Position numbers and translations under genes: made by a program
Part shown: positions 17,229 through 27,791 of the stretch, piece after piece
Numbering within the stretch: the stretch's first letter is position 1
Layout: each line of letters opens with the position of its first letter
Notes under the pieces: model-generated
Told to the model about the DNA's origin: nothing
What the model saw: the letters and a program-made list of their open reading frames with translations, nothing else
The model's database searches: none
NCBI RefSeq assembly: GCF_003994485.1
Contig: NZ_RZNJ01000003.1
Location: 248,525 to 312,524, forward strand
Direction of reading: 5' to 3'
DNA length: 64,000 nt
Source of the DNA: Arsenicitalea aurantiaca
Lineage (GTDB): Bacteria > Pseudomonadota > Alphaproteobacteria > Rhizobiales > Devosiaceae

Positions 17229-17987
17229 TCATTTTTGCGGCTGGGGACGCCGCTGCCGCCAGATCCAGAAGCCGAGAAGCGGCACGGTGATGAGCGCAAA
17301 GCCATACCAGGTGATGGCATAGCCCAAATGGTTGTTGGGGAACTGCACGACGGTGCGGCCCGCCTGGGGCAGTTCGCCGGGCTTGCCCTCGAAGAGATCG
17401 AGATAGACTGGGGCGACGGGCCCCTCCTCTCCCGGCACGGATTCGGCGAGCCGTGCCGTGTCGCGCACCCATTCGATGCGTCCCGCGACATCTGCGGCGG
17501 GGGTGAAGAGATTGGCCTCTTCGGAAAGCCGCGCGAGGCCCGAGACGGTCGTTATTCCGGTCGGCGCGGGCTGATCGAGAAAACGAGGGCCTTCGGCCTG
17601 TGGCACGAAGCCCCGATTGACCATGACGACACCACCGGTTTCGAGCGCCATCGGGGTCATCACCCAATAGCCGGGGCCGGAGAGCCGCCCCCCGCCGCCC
17701 TCGAGACTGGTGAAGACGAGTACCGTGCCGGAGCCGATGAATTCGCCCGTGACCGTGACGGGCCGGTAATCGAGGGCGGCGAAATCGGTCGTGGCCCAGG
17801 CCTCGGCAGGCGCCAGCGGTTCTGGCGGCAGATCGAGCCGCTCCTCGACCGCCGCGATCAGCGTTTCCTTTTCGGCGAGCCGCGCCATCTGCCAGTTGCC
17901 CAGCAGGACGAAGCAGAGAAGCAGCCCCAGCATGAGGATGATGAAGGCCCAGAAGGAAATCGGGGCTCTGGAGGCGGTCTGCGTCAC
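17229..17987 (-). CDS. SURF1 family cytochrome c oxidase assembly protein
   Basis: A 252-residue inner-membrane assembly factor with a transmembrane helix at each end: FWAFIILMLGLLLCFVLLGNWQ and ITWYGFALITVPLLGFWIW. The SURF1 periplasmic domain between them includes LGNWQ, DYRPVTVTG and NNHLGYAITWYGFAL. In the family SURF1 helps insert haem a into subunit I of aa3 oxidases. The start is GTG in a GTGA overlap with the DUF983 stop. It sits directly in the oxidase cluster. Confidence 0.95.
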   Translation of the reverse strand: MTQTASRAPISFWAFIILMLGLLLCFVLLGNWQMARLAEKETLIAAVEERLDLPPEPLAPAEAWATTDFAALDYRPVTVTGEFIGSGTVLVFTSLEGGGGRLSGPGYWVMTPMALETGGVVMVNRGFVPQAEGPRFLDQPAPTGITTVSGLARLSEEANLFTPAADVAGRIEWVRDTARLAESVPGEEGPVAPVYLDLFEGKPGELPQAGRTVVQFPNNHLGYAITWYGFALITVPLLGFWIWRQRRPQPQK

Positions 17988-18349
17988 TCGCTGCGCCCTT
18001 CCTGTGCATCATTGTGGAACTGAAGGGCGATCATCACGCCCTTGAAAGGCCGCAGCAGGGCGAGGCAGAGCAGCACCGTCCCCGGCAGCCAGAGGGCCAG
18101 GTGCATCAGCGGGTGGAGGTGAAAGATCGCCTCGGTGACCATGGCGAGCGCGATGATGGCGAAGCCGGCAACGAAGATGACGAAGATGGCCGGGCCATCG
18201 CCACTGTCGGCAAAACCGAAATCAAGACCACACCGGGAGCACCCGGGCGCGACGGCCAGAAAGCCCGAGAAGAGCGGCCCTTCCCCGCAGCGCGGACAGC
18301 GGCAGAGTAGGCCGGCCCGGATCGGATTGGGCGTCGCGGCTTTCGTCAT
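17984..18349 (-). CDS. DUF983 family membrane protein
   Basis: A 121-residue protein with an N-terminal zinc-ribbon-like cysteine set (CRCPRCGEG and CSRCGL, Cys18/21/37/40) and two transmembrane helices (about 55-80 and 85-108). It belongs to DUF983, regularly found between coxC and surf1 in alphaproteobacteria; its function is unknown but context points to oxidase biogenesis. The start at 18349 is chosen because GGAG lies 8 nt upstream. The frame farther upstream is taken up by a 12-bp terminator hairpin. Confidence 0.9.
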   Translation of the reverse strand: MTKAATPNPIRAGLLCRCPRCGEGPLFSGFLAVAPGCSRCGLDFGFADSGDGPAIFVIFVAGFAIIALAMVTEAIFHLHPLMHLALWLPGTVLLCLALLRPFKGVMIALQFHNDAQEGRSE

Positions 18350-18359
18350 TTCGAGGGCT

Positions 18360-18398
18360 CCAAAAGCAGATGGGGCGCGAGCCATGTCGCGCCCCATC
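18360..18398 (-). terminator. Strong hairpin/terminator between ctaE and DUF983
   Basis: GATGGGGCGCGA (18369-18380) and TCGCGCCCCATC (18387-18398) form a perfect 12-bp stem with a 6-nt loop. On the minus strand it is followed by TGCTTTTGG, a short T-run. It lies 26 bp after the ctaE stop and just before the DUF983 ribosome site, so it probably ends or reduces transcription after the oxidase structural genes. Confidence 0.75.
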
Positions 18399-18423
18399 GG
18401 AAGGGATTAAGTGAGCCGCCGCC

Positions 18424-19257
18424 CTAGTGGCTGAGCGGCACGCCCCAGGCGCCCCAGATGTAGATCGAGGCGAAGAGGAAGAGCCATACCACGTCGACGA
18501 AGTGCCAGTACCAGGCCGCGAACTCGAAGCCGAGATGCTTCTGCTGGGTCAGTTGGCCCATCTGTGCGCGGATGAGGCAGACGATGAGGAAGATGGTGCC
18601 GATGAACACATGGAAACCGTGGAAGCCGGTCGCCATGTAGAAGGTCGCGCCATAGATGTTGCCGGAGAACGAGAAGCCGGCATGGGTGTACTCGATGATC
18701 TGCACGATGCTGAACAGCACGCCCAGGGCCACGGTGAGGATGAGACCCCACTTCAGACCCTTGCGGTCGCCTTCGAGCAGGGCGTGGTGCGCCCAGGTGA
18801 CGGTCGTGCCCGAGGTCAGAAGGATGATGGTGTTGAAGAGCGGCAGGTGGAAGGGATCGAAGACCTCGATGCCTGCCGGGGGCCAGACACCGCCGGTCGC
18901 TGCGACGCGGCCGGGCTGCTCGACATCGTCATAGCGGAAGAACATGTCGAAATAGGCCCAGAACCAGGCCACGAAAAACATCACTTCCGAGGCGATGAAC
19001 AGGATCATGCCATAGCGGTGATGGATCTGGACGACCGGGGTGTGGTCACCGGCCTGGGATTCCTTCACCACATCCGCCCACCAGGCGTACATGGTGTAGA
19101 GCACGCCGGCGAGGCCGATGAAGAAGACCCACGGCGTCCAGTCCTGCATCCAGGCAATGGCGCCGATCGCCATTACGAAAGCAGCGACCGAGCCCACGAA
19201 GGGCCATGGGCTCATCGGGACGAGATGATAATCGTGATTCTTGGTGTGAGCGGCCAT
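18424..19257 (-). CDS. ctaE: Cytochrome c oxidase subunit III
   Basis: A 277-residue subunit III with about seven transmembrane helices. Conserved pieces are [12 protein letters not shown] at the start, [21 protein letters not shown] and [11 protein letters not shown]. Also present are [16 protein letters not shown] and [14 protein letters not shown] near the end. Subunit III stabilises the aa3 oxidase core and its proton uptake. It follows ctaG by 5 bp. The last residues are WGVPLSH, with a strong hairpin after the stop. Confidence 0.96.
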   Translation of the reverse strand: MAAHTKNHDYHLVPMSPWPFVGSVAAFVMAIGAIAWMQDWTPWVFFIGLAGVLYTMYAWWADVVKESQAGDHTPVVQIHHRYGMILFIASEVMFFVAWFWAYFDMFFRYDDVEQPGRVAATGGVWPPAGIEVFDPFHLPLFNTIILLTSGTTVTWAHHALLEGDRKGLKWGLILTVALGVLFSIVQIIEYTHAGFSFSGNIYGATFYMATGFHGFHVFIGTIFLIVCLIRAQMGQLTQQKHLGFEFAAWYWHFVDVVWLFLFASIYIWGAWGVPLSH

Positions 19258-19262
19258 TGGGG

Positions 19263-19823
19263 TCAGCGTCCCTGATTGTCTGATGCGTAGAACGTATATG
19301 AGAGCGTGATCTCGCGAACCGTGTCGAGCTCCCGATTATCGGCCAGGTCGGGATCGACGAAGAAGGTCACGGGCATTTCGACCTCCTCACCCGGCTGCAG
19401 CGTCTGCTGGGTGAAGCAGAAGCATTCGATCTTGTTGAAGTAGATCCCGGCCTTGTCGGGCGTCACGTTGAACACCGCCGTGCCGGAGATCGGACGATTG
19501 GTGAGGTTACGCGCAACGTAATTGACCGTTTCAACGGTGCCGATCTGGTCGGTGATCGGGCGCGACGGCGTCACCGTCCAGCTGAGGTCGCGGTCGACGT
19601 TGGAATCGAAGCGAACCGTCATGACGCGATCGATGACCCCGCGGGGGTTGCCGTCGGCGCGCTGGGTCGTGCCGCCGAAGCCGGTGACCTGGCAGAAAAG
19701 CTGGTAGAGCGGAACCGCCGCATATGCCATGCCGCCCATTGCTACGACCATGCCGACGCACATCAGCGCGACGCGCGTGTTGTTCGGGCGGGCAGGCGTC
19801 GTGGGCAAGGTCTGGTCGGTCAT
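19263..19823 (-). CDS. ctaG: Cytochrome c oxidase assembly protein CtaG/Cox11
   Basis: A copper chaperone that delivers CuB to subunit I. The 186-residue product has one N-terminal membrane helix (about 16-38), then a periplasmic Ig-like domain with the copper-binding motif IECFCFTQQ. The domain starts with [12 protein letters not shown]. The ribosome site GAGGAAG lies between this gene and the CoxF-like stop. It belongs to the Cox11 type, not the Bacillus CtaG type. Confidence 0.96.
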   Translation of the reverse strand: MTDQTLPTTPARPNNTRVALMCVGMVVAMGGMAYAAVPLYQLFCQVTGFGGTTQRADGNPRGVIDRVMTVRFDSNVDRDLSWTVTPSRPITDQIGTVETVNYVARNLTNRPISGTAVFNVTPDKAGIYFNKIECFCFTQQTLQPGEEVEMPVTFFVDPDLADNRELDTVREITLSYTFYASDNQGR

Positions 19824-19832
19824 GAGGCTTCC

Positions 19833-19988
19833 TCAGAGCGGACGGTTGAAGATGGCGGGTCCCATCTTCACGACCGTCAGGACGTAGAACAGCAGCACGG
19901 CCGCGCCCAGGACGAGGGCGAGCGCGAGCGAGCGCTTGCGGCGGCGGGCGAGGCGCTTTTCCTCGGCCTCCATTTCAGCGGGCGTCAT
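19833..19988 (-). CDS. CoxF-like small membrane protein
   Basis: A 51-residue product, [20 protein letters not shown] followed by one transmembrane helix (ALALVLGAAVLLFYVLTVVKM) and the end GPAIFNRPL. Its ATG overlaps the ctaB stop as TGATG, and the ctaG start follows 9 bp after its stop. This position is where alphaproteobacterial oxidase clusters carry the small CoxF gene, which I recall as similar in size and layout. Function is unknown; an oxidase assembly or stability role is inferred. The gene is too short for many gene finders. Confidence 0.8.
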   Translation of the reverse strand: MTPAEMEAEEKRLARRRKRSLALALVLGAAVLLFYVLTVVKMGPAIFNRPL

Positions 19989-20914
19989 CAGAGGACCCCC
20001 AGGCTATGCATCGCGTAATCGGTGATCAACGCGAGGAAGATGATGAAGAGATAGCTCAGCGAGTACGTGAAGAGCTGACGCGCCGTGCGCCGCATCTGGG
20101 TATCCGCCCCCGTGCGATAAAGCTTAACCGCAAGCCAGAGGAAGGACGCGCCGGTGACGACGGCGACGCTCGTGTAAAGCCAGCCGGCAAAGCCGAGCAC
20201 CTGGGGCGCCAGCGTCGAGGCGACGAGCAGCACCGAGTAAACGAGAATCTGGACCTTGGTGGCCTGCTCGCCCGCGACATTAGGGAGCATCGGCACGCCG
20301 GCCGCGCCGTAGTCGCCCTGCTTGTAGAGCGCAAGCGCCCAGAAATGCGGCGGGGTCCAGAGGAATACGATAAGGAAGAGGACGAAGCCCTCGAGGCTCA
20401 CCCCGCCCGTCACCGCCGCCCAGCCCACCATCGGCGGGAAGGCGCCGGCGGCCCCGCCGATCACGATGTTCTGCGGCGTCGAGCGCTTCAGCCACATCGA
20501 GTAGACGACGGCGTAAAAGAAGATGGTGAAGGCAAGAAAGCCCGCAGCGAACCAGTTGGTCGCGAGCCCGAGGGTCACCACCGAGAAGAAGGAGAGAACG
20601 AGCCCGAGTGTCAGGGCGTCGTCGCGCTCGACCCGTCCGGAGGGTATGGGACGGTTGGCGGTCCGGCTCATGACCGCGTCGATATCGCTGTCATACCACA
20701 TGTTGAGCGCGCCGGACGCGCCGCCGCCGAGGGCGATGCAGAGAATGGCGATCGCCGCAACGACGGGGTGGATTTCGCCGGGGGCGAGCAGCAGGCCGAT
20801 CAGCGCCGTGAACACGACGAGCGACATCACCTTGGGCTTGAGCAGGGCGAAATAATCGCCGACGCGTGCGCCGCCCATGGTGGTCGTCCGGATATGGTCG
20901 TCGGCGAGTGCCAA
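19988..20914 (-). CDS. ctaB: Protohaem IX farnesyltransferase
   Basis: UbiA-type prenyltransferase making haem O from haem B for the oxidase. The product is 308 residues with about nine membrane helices. The Asp-rich prenyl-diphosphate motif is [19 protein letters not shown] (71-89). The second motif lies in the [19 protein letters not shown] region. The start is TTG at 20914 with AAGGAAAGAG upstream; an ATG 36 bp later is a possible alternative. It is the third gene of the oxidase cluster, after ctaC and ctaD. Confidence 0.95.
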   Translation of the reverse strand: MALADDHIRTTTMGGARVGDYFALLKPKVMSLVVFTALIGLLLAPGEIHPVVAAIAILCIALGGGASGALNMWYDSDIDAVMSRTANRPIPSGRVERDDALTLGLVLSFFSVVTLGLATNWFAAGFLAFTIFFYAVVYSMWLKRSTPQNIVIGGAAGAFPPMVGWAAVTGGVSLEGFVLFLIVFLWTPPHFWALALYKQGDYGAAGVPMLPNVAGEQATKVQILVYSVLLVASTLAPQVLGFAGWLYTSVAVVTGASFLWLAVKLYRTGADTQMRRTARQLFTYSLSYLFIIFLALITDYAMHSLGVL

Positions 20915-20939
20915 GGTCTGCTCTTTCCTTGTCGTGTCG

Positions 20940-20962
20940 GGCGGGCCGCGGCGCGGCCCGCC
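20940..20962 (-). other. GC hairpin between ctaD and ctaB
   Basis: GGCGGGCCGC / GCGGCCCGCC with a 3-nt loop, a perfect 10-bp stem in the 65-bp gap. No T-run follows on either strand, so it is more likely an RNA stability or processing element than a terminator. It would lie just after the ctaD stop. Confidence 0.5.
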
Positions 20963-20979
20963 TGGGTTCGTTCAGCCGA

Positions 20980-23650
<2,671 letters not shown>

Positions 23651-24029
23651 CTTAAACCCCTTAAATCCCGCCGGGAGCCGGATCGCGATCCGCGCGCCCA
23701 TTCCGAATCTGTTGTTGTCGGGGGCAGCTGCCCCTTGGCGACCCGAGGGCCGTCCGAACCGGACGCGGCCGAAACATGGCGAAGATGCGGCATGGGAAAC
23801 GCCGCTCCGACTCGCCGCGGAGCGCAACTGGTCCTTGTGAGGTGACCTAAACCACATCCTTGGGCGCAAGGCAATTCAACTCGACCGGCACTCTGTGCGT
23901 CAAATTGTGCCCGGATCGGGGCGCAGGGGCTTGCCTCATCGCCGCCGCAGTTCTCTACTCTATGACATGGGCCGGGTCCCTCGCCTTTAGGCGCACGAGC
24001 CGCGCCGCCTGCCATTCTAGGAGTGCACA
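23651..24029. other. Intergenic region with palindromes upstream of ctaC
   Basis: No gene is seen in this 379-bp divergent gap between ctaC and ialB. It holds two perfect 14-bp palindromes: CGGATCGCGATCCG (23679-23692) and GGGGCAGCTGCCCC (23721-23734). They lie 29-84 bp upstream of the ctaC start and could be operators or RNA hairpins in its leader. The rest is GC-rich with no clear promoter boxes that I would defend. Confidence 0.5.
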
Positions 24030-24554
24030 GTGAAGCCAGTGAAGTTCCGCCATCGCGCATTGCGCTCCCTTGCCATATTCGCCATGGCGGTTGCCGGCGC
24101 GACCCTCGCTGCGCCCGCGATGGCGCAGGGCGTCGTCCAGGCGCAGCACGGCGACTGGCAGATGAGCTGCGACACGCCTCCGGGCGCGAGCTTCGAGCAA
24201 TGCGCGATCATTCAGAACGTGACGGCGGAGGACCAGCCCAATGTCGGGCTCTCCGTTATCGTGCTGAAGACCGCCGATCAGCAGGCGAGGCTGCTGCGGG
24301 TGCTGGCGCCGCTCGGGGTGCTGCTGCCCAATGGGCTCGGGCTCAATATCGACGGCACGGATCTGGGGCGGGTCGCCTTCGTGCGCTGCTTGCCCAATGG
24401 GTGCGTCGCCGAAGTGGTGATGGACGACGAGCTGGTCGCGCAGCTTTCGGGCGGGTCGACCGCGATCTTCGTCGTCTTCAAGACGCCCGAGGAAGGGATC
24501 GGCATTCCGGTGTCGCTGAATGGCTTCGAGGACGGCTTCGGCGCCCTGCCCTGA
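24030..24554 (+). CDS. Invasion-associated locus B (IalB) family protein
   Basis: A 174-residue exported protein. The signal sequence ends near APAMAQ (about residue 33). The mature part has the IalB pattern GDWQMSCDTPP, then CAIIQNV and the Cys pair around RCLPNGCVAEVVMDDELV. The family was named from Bartonella erythrocyte invasion, but homologues are common in free-living alphaproteobacteria, where the role is unclear. The start is ATG with AGGAGTG upstream. A hairpin after the stop lacks a T-run on this strand. Confidence 0.9.
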   Translation: MKPVKFRHRALRSLAIFAMAVAGATLAAPAMAQGVVQAQHGDWQMSCDTPPGASFEQCAIIQNVTAEDQPNVGLSVIVLKTADQQARLLRVLAPLGVLLPNGLGLNIDGTDLGRVAFVRCLPNGCVAEVVMDDELVAQLSGGSTAIFVVFKTPEEGIGIPVSLNGFEDGFGALP

Positions 24555-24566
24555 GCGCAACGGGGC

Positions 24567-24594
24567 AAAAAAAGGCCGGGCCCGAAGGCCCGGC
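24567..24594 (-). terminator. Intrinsic terminator of the DUF1127 gene
   Basis: GCCGGGCC-TTCG-GGCCCGGC hairpin read on the minus strand, followed by a run of seven T residues. It lies about 50 bp after the DUF1127 stop codon. The hairpin also sits just after ialB on the other strand but lacks a T-run there. Confidence 0.9.
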
Positions 24595-24644
24595 AAGGTC
24601 AGGAAACTGGGCCGGCTCGGCCGACCCGGGAGATGGCACCGGGC

Positions 24645-24920
24645 CTAGCTGGACCGAAACCATGAGCGGGCCCGCACGGCACGCCGGGACGAAAATGTCT
24701 CGTTGAGGCTGCGCGGACGATTCCGAATGGCATCGCGAACATCCTCCCGGCTGAGGCCGAGATCTTCGAGACGCGCATCGTCGAGTTCGAGAAGGCTGAA
24801 CAGCGCAAGGCGCTGGCGGCGCTCGGCGCGCACCTTCCCTGCCCATGCGAAGATGGATGCGAGGGGATGAGCGGGTGCAGCGGACGCGGCAGGCCGCTCG
24901 CTCGAAAGCAAGTAAGCCAT
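24645..24920 (-). CDS. DUF1127 domain small protein
   Basis: A 91-residue Arg-rich protein. The C-terminal half carries the YjiS-like DUF1127 pattern (RAERRQRLALFSLLELDDARLEDLGLSREDV). The start at 24920 has TTGGAG at 8 nt; longer frames upstream run into the LysR control region. In Agrobacterium and Brucella, DUF1127 proteins have been linked to RNA turnover, phosphate or fucose metabolism. It faces the LysR gene divergently and ends with an intrinsic terminator, so it should be expressed as a single gene. Confidence 0.85.
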   Translation of the reverse strand: MAYLLSSERPAASAAPAHPLASIFAWAGKVRAERRQRLALFSLLELDDARLEDLGLSREDVRDAIRNRPRSLNETFSSRRAVRARSWFRSS

Positions 24921-25037
24921 TTCAGTCTCCAAAAAATGCGGGGCTCCGGGGAGGCGGAGCGGGCCGGGAAACGGTCTGCCCGTTCCCATGTCCAAGCGAT
25001 AACGCTCTTGCGCGTCATTCGTCCAACAAATAGAATT

Positions 25038-25063
25038 CATCACTTGGATCAATTTACGTGATG
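25038..25063. promoter_or_regulatory. Candidate LysR operator (inverted repeat)
   Basis: CATCAC (25038-25043) and GTGATG (25058-25063) form a perfect 6-bp inverted repeat with a 14-bp AT-rich centre, 10 bp before the LysR start. LysR regulators commonly bind dyads like this between divergent genes and repress their own gene. It overlaps the probable leader of the LysR gene. Binding is not shown by sequence alone. Confidence 0.4.
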
Positions 25064-25073
25064 GATAGGGGAC

Positions 25074-25964
25074 ATGGCCGCGCCGATCGACCTCGACCAG
25101 CTCCAAAGCTTCTGCGCCATCGCTGATTGCGGCAGCTTCACCGAGGCCGCGCGGCGGGTACACAAGACGCAGTCGGCGGTCTCGATGCAGATCAAGCGGC
25201 TCGAGGAGCGGCTAGGACATCCCCTGCTCTCTCGCGAGGGACGGACGGTGTCGCTGACCGATCATGGCGAGGCGCTTTATGCCCGGGCCCGCCGGATGCT
25301 TCGCCTCAATGCCGAAATTCTGGACCATTTCTCCGATGAAGATCTTTCGGGCTCGATCCGTTTTGGCGTGCCCGACGACTATGCGGTGAGGCTCCTGCCC
25401 GTCATTCTGTCGAGCTTCCAGCGCACCCATCCCCGCATCGCCGTCGATGTGCGCTGCCAGCCCTCCGAGGAGCTGCTCGAGGGCATGCGTACTGGGCGGT
25501 ACGACCTCATCGTCTTCACCCAGGGCACGCTGCACGAATTCGGCGAGCTCTTTCGGACCGAAAAGATGTTCTGGGTCGCATCCCATGGCGGGGAAGCCCT
25601 TGCGATGGATCCGCTGCCGCTCGCGTGCGGACCGCAAATCTGCCATTGGCGGACCAACGCCATCGACATGCTCAACCGAGCCGGACGCGATTATCGGATC
25701 GCCTACACCTCGTCCAATGCCACGGCGATCGCGAGCGCCGTCCTCACCGATCTGGCGGTCGGCTTCCTGCCCGAAAGCGCGCTGCAGCCCGGCATGCGGA
25801 TCGTGGGCGACGAACAGGGCCTTCCGCGCCTTCAGGACACGCAGATCGCCCTCATGCGGGCAAGCCACGCCTATGGGGGCATCTATGACGCGCTTTCCAA
25901 CCACATCGTGGCCAGCATGGGCAATCTGGACGCCATAACCCCGATCGGGGATGCTGCGGAATAG
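25074..25964 (+). CDS. LysR family regulator, LsrB/VtlR-like
   Basis: A 296-residue LysR-type regulator. The winged HTH (residues 5-65) includes LDQLQSFCAIADCGSFTEAARRVHKTQSAVSMQIKRLE. The effector domain begins near GSIRFGVPDDYAVRLLPVIL, followed by VDVRCQPSEELL. The HTH wording and the GxPDDYAxRxLP pattern resemble LsrB of Sinorhizobium and VtlR of Brucella, as I recall them. VtlR is reported to activate DUF1127 genes and an AbcR sRNA; a DUF1127 gene lies divergently next door here, which supports the parallel. Start ATG with AGGGGA upstream. Confidence 0.85.
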   Translation: MAAPIDLDQLQSFCAIADCGSFTEAARRVHKTQSAVSMQIKRLEERLGHPLLSREGRTVSLTDHGEALYARARRMLRLNAEILDHFSDEDLSGSIRFGVPDDYAVRLLPVILSSFQRTHPRIAVDVRCQPSEELLEGMRTGRYDLIVFTQGTLHEFGELFRTEKMFWVASHGGEALAMDPLPLACGPQICHWRTNAIDMLNRAGRDYRIAYTSSNATAIASAVLTDLAVGFLPESALQPGMRIVGDEQGLPRLQDTQIALMRASHAYGGIYDALSNHIVASMGNLDAITPIGDAAE

Positions 25965-25987
25965 CCTCGGGGCGGGGATCGCCAGTG

Positions 25988-26914
25988 CTAGAGGACGAAT
26001 TCGGCGACCAGCGCCATAGTTAGCGCAAGGCCGACCCAGTGATTGGCCTTGAAACGCACGAGCGGATTGCCGGGACGCGCGGCATCGAGGGTCACCACCT
26101 GCCAGGCGAGAATGCCGACCGGCACCAAAGCGGCGATCACGAGGATGATCCCCCCACCCACCACAATACCCGCGCCCAGCCACAGCGCGACCGCGCCAGC
26201 GTAGAACAGCGCCACCATCTGGCGGGCACGCCGGCCGAACAGGCGCGCTGTCGATTTGACGCCGATCAGCGCGTCGTCCTCAATGTCCTGCAGGGCATAG
26301 ATCGTGTCATAGCCGATCACCCATAAGATGGTACCGAGGTAGAGGAGCGCCGCGGGAAGTCCGAAGCTGCCCATGGTCGCAGTCCACCCCACGATCGCCC
26401 CCCATGAGAAGGCGAGCCCAAGGAAAAGCTGCGGCCACCAAGTGATCCGCTTCATGAAAGGATAGATGGCGACGAGCGCGAGGGAGGCGACGCCCAGCCC
26501 GATGGTGAGGGCGTTGAACTGGATGAGGATGACGAGGCCGACCAGCGACTGTGCGACCAGAAAATACGCAGCTTTGCGTCGCGACACCTGCCCGGAAGGG
26601 ATTGGTCTCGACCGGGTCCGGGCGACCTTCATATCGATATCGGTGTCGACGATATCGTTGAAGGTGCAGCCGGCACCTCGCATGGCGATTGCGCCGATCA
26701 GCATCAGCACCATTGCCTGCCAGTCGAGCGGGGCACCGGCGATCGCAGCGAGCGCAATGGCAAAGGCGCAGGGCCAGAAGAGGAGCCAGAACCCGATCGG
26801 ACGGTCCCAGCGGGCAAGCCGCGCATAGGGCTTCAGCCATTCGGGCGCACTGCGGTCCACCCAATTGCCGGCCTGGGCATCGGCCACGGTGCCGGGTCTG
26901 CGTGGGGTAGGCAT
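25988..26914 (-). CDS. ubiA: 4-hydroxybenzoate polyprenyltransferase
   Basis: Membrane prenyltransferase of ubiquinone synthesis (308 residues, about eight helices). The first Asp motif is NDIVDTDIDMKVARTRSRP (86-104); the second is in LQDIEDDALIGVKSTARLFG. It attaches the polyprenyl tail to 4-hydroxybenzoate. The N-terminal 35 residues (to KPYARLARWDRPIG) are typical. It is transcribed away from rsmE with a 62-bp gap. CtaB in this window is a related but distinct haem enzyme. Confidence 0.94.
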   Translation of the reverse strand: MPTPRRPGTVADAQAGNWVDRSAPEWLKPYARLARWDRPIGFWLLFWPCAFAIALAAIAGAPLDWQAMVLMLIGAIAMRGAGCTFNDIVDTDIDMKVARTRSRPIPSGQVSRRKAAYFLVAQSLVGLVILIQFNALTIGLGVASLALVAIYPFMKRITWWPQLFLGLAFSWGAIVGWTATMGSFGLPAALLYLGTILWVIGYDTIYALQDIEDDALIGVKSTARLFGRRARQMVALFYAGAVALWLGAGIVVGGGIILVIAALVPVGILAWQVVTLDAARPGNPLVRFKANHWVGLALTMALVAEFVL

Positions 26915-26976
26915 GTCGTGTCCTTGTGCGCTAAATCGCCTGCGAGCTTATCGCCAGCCCGAGCCCCCGAGGCAAG

Positions 26977-27726
26977 ATGCCCCGCACGTACAAATCCCTG
27001 CAGCGCCTCTATATCGATGCGCCCCTTCCCGGCGAGGCGCCCCTCGCCCTCGGGCGGGAGCAGTCCAACTATCTCGGCGCGGTCCTTCGCATGCGGGCGG
27101 GCGACGAGATCATTGCTTTCAACGGCCGGGACGGCGCCTGGCGCATGCGCATCATCGATCCGTCCAAAAAGGCCGTAACGCTCGAAGCCGTCGAGCAGAT
27201 TGCTGCCCAGACGCCGGCGCCCGACCTCTGGTATGGCTTTGCGCCTCTCAAGACCGGCCGGCTCGACTATATGGTGCAGAAGGCGACCGAGATGGGCGCC
27301 GGGATCGTGCAGCCGGTGGTGACCCGCTACACCCAGGCGCGCAATACCCGGATCGAAAAGATCCGCGCCAACGTGATCGAAGCGGCCGAACAGTGCGAAG
27401 TGCTGAGCGTGCCCGAGGTTCGCGACGAGGTGCGCCTCGAAACCCTGCTCGCCGAGTGGGACGCCCAGCATGCCGAACGCATCTTGCTCTTTGCCGACGA
27501 GGCCGCCGCACCCGGCTCGCCCATCGACGTCATCGGGGCGTTTGCGGGCCGCCCGATCGGCCTTCTGGTTGGTCCGGAAGGGGGCTTTGCCGAGGAGGAA
27601 CGCGAGGCGCTTCTGAAGCGTGAGTTCGTCGTGCCGATCAGCCTTGGCCCCCGCATCCTGAGGGCCGATACGGCAGCCGTCGCCGCACTTGCGGTCATTC
27701 AGGCAATCATCGGTGATTGGCGATAG
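26977..27726 (+). CDS. rsmE: 16S rRNA m3U1498 methyltransferase
   Basis: A SPOUT-family enzyme (249 residues) that methylates U1498 of 16S rRNA in the decoding centre. A PUA-like N-terminal part (about 1-75) precedes the knot domain with GFAPLKTGRLDYMVQKATEMG. The AdoMet-binding end is LVGPEGGFAEEEREAL and LGPRILRADTAAVAALAVIQ. All motifs are intact. It is likely in one transcript with the glutamate-cysteine ligase gene 65 bp downstream. Confidence 0.95.
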   Translation: MPRTYKSLQRLYIDAPLPGEAPLALGREQSNYLGAVLRMRAGDEIIAFNGRDGAWRMRIIDPSKKAVTLEAVEQIAAQTPAPDLWYGFAPLKTGRLDYMVQKATEMGAGIVQPVVTRYTQARNTRIEKIRANVIEAAEQCEVLSVPEVRDEVRLETLLAEWDAQHAERILLFADEAAAPGSPIDVIGAFAGRPIGLLVGPEGGFAEEEREALLKREFVVPISLGPRILRADTAAVAALAVIQAIIGDWR

Positions 27727-27791
27727 AAGGGATTGCTTTCAACTTTTGCCCCGCTATTGTCCCGGTGAAAACCTACCGCCCCGGAGTCGCC

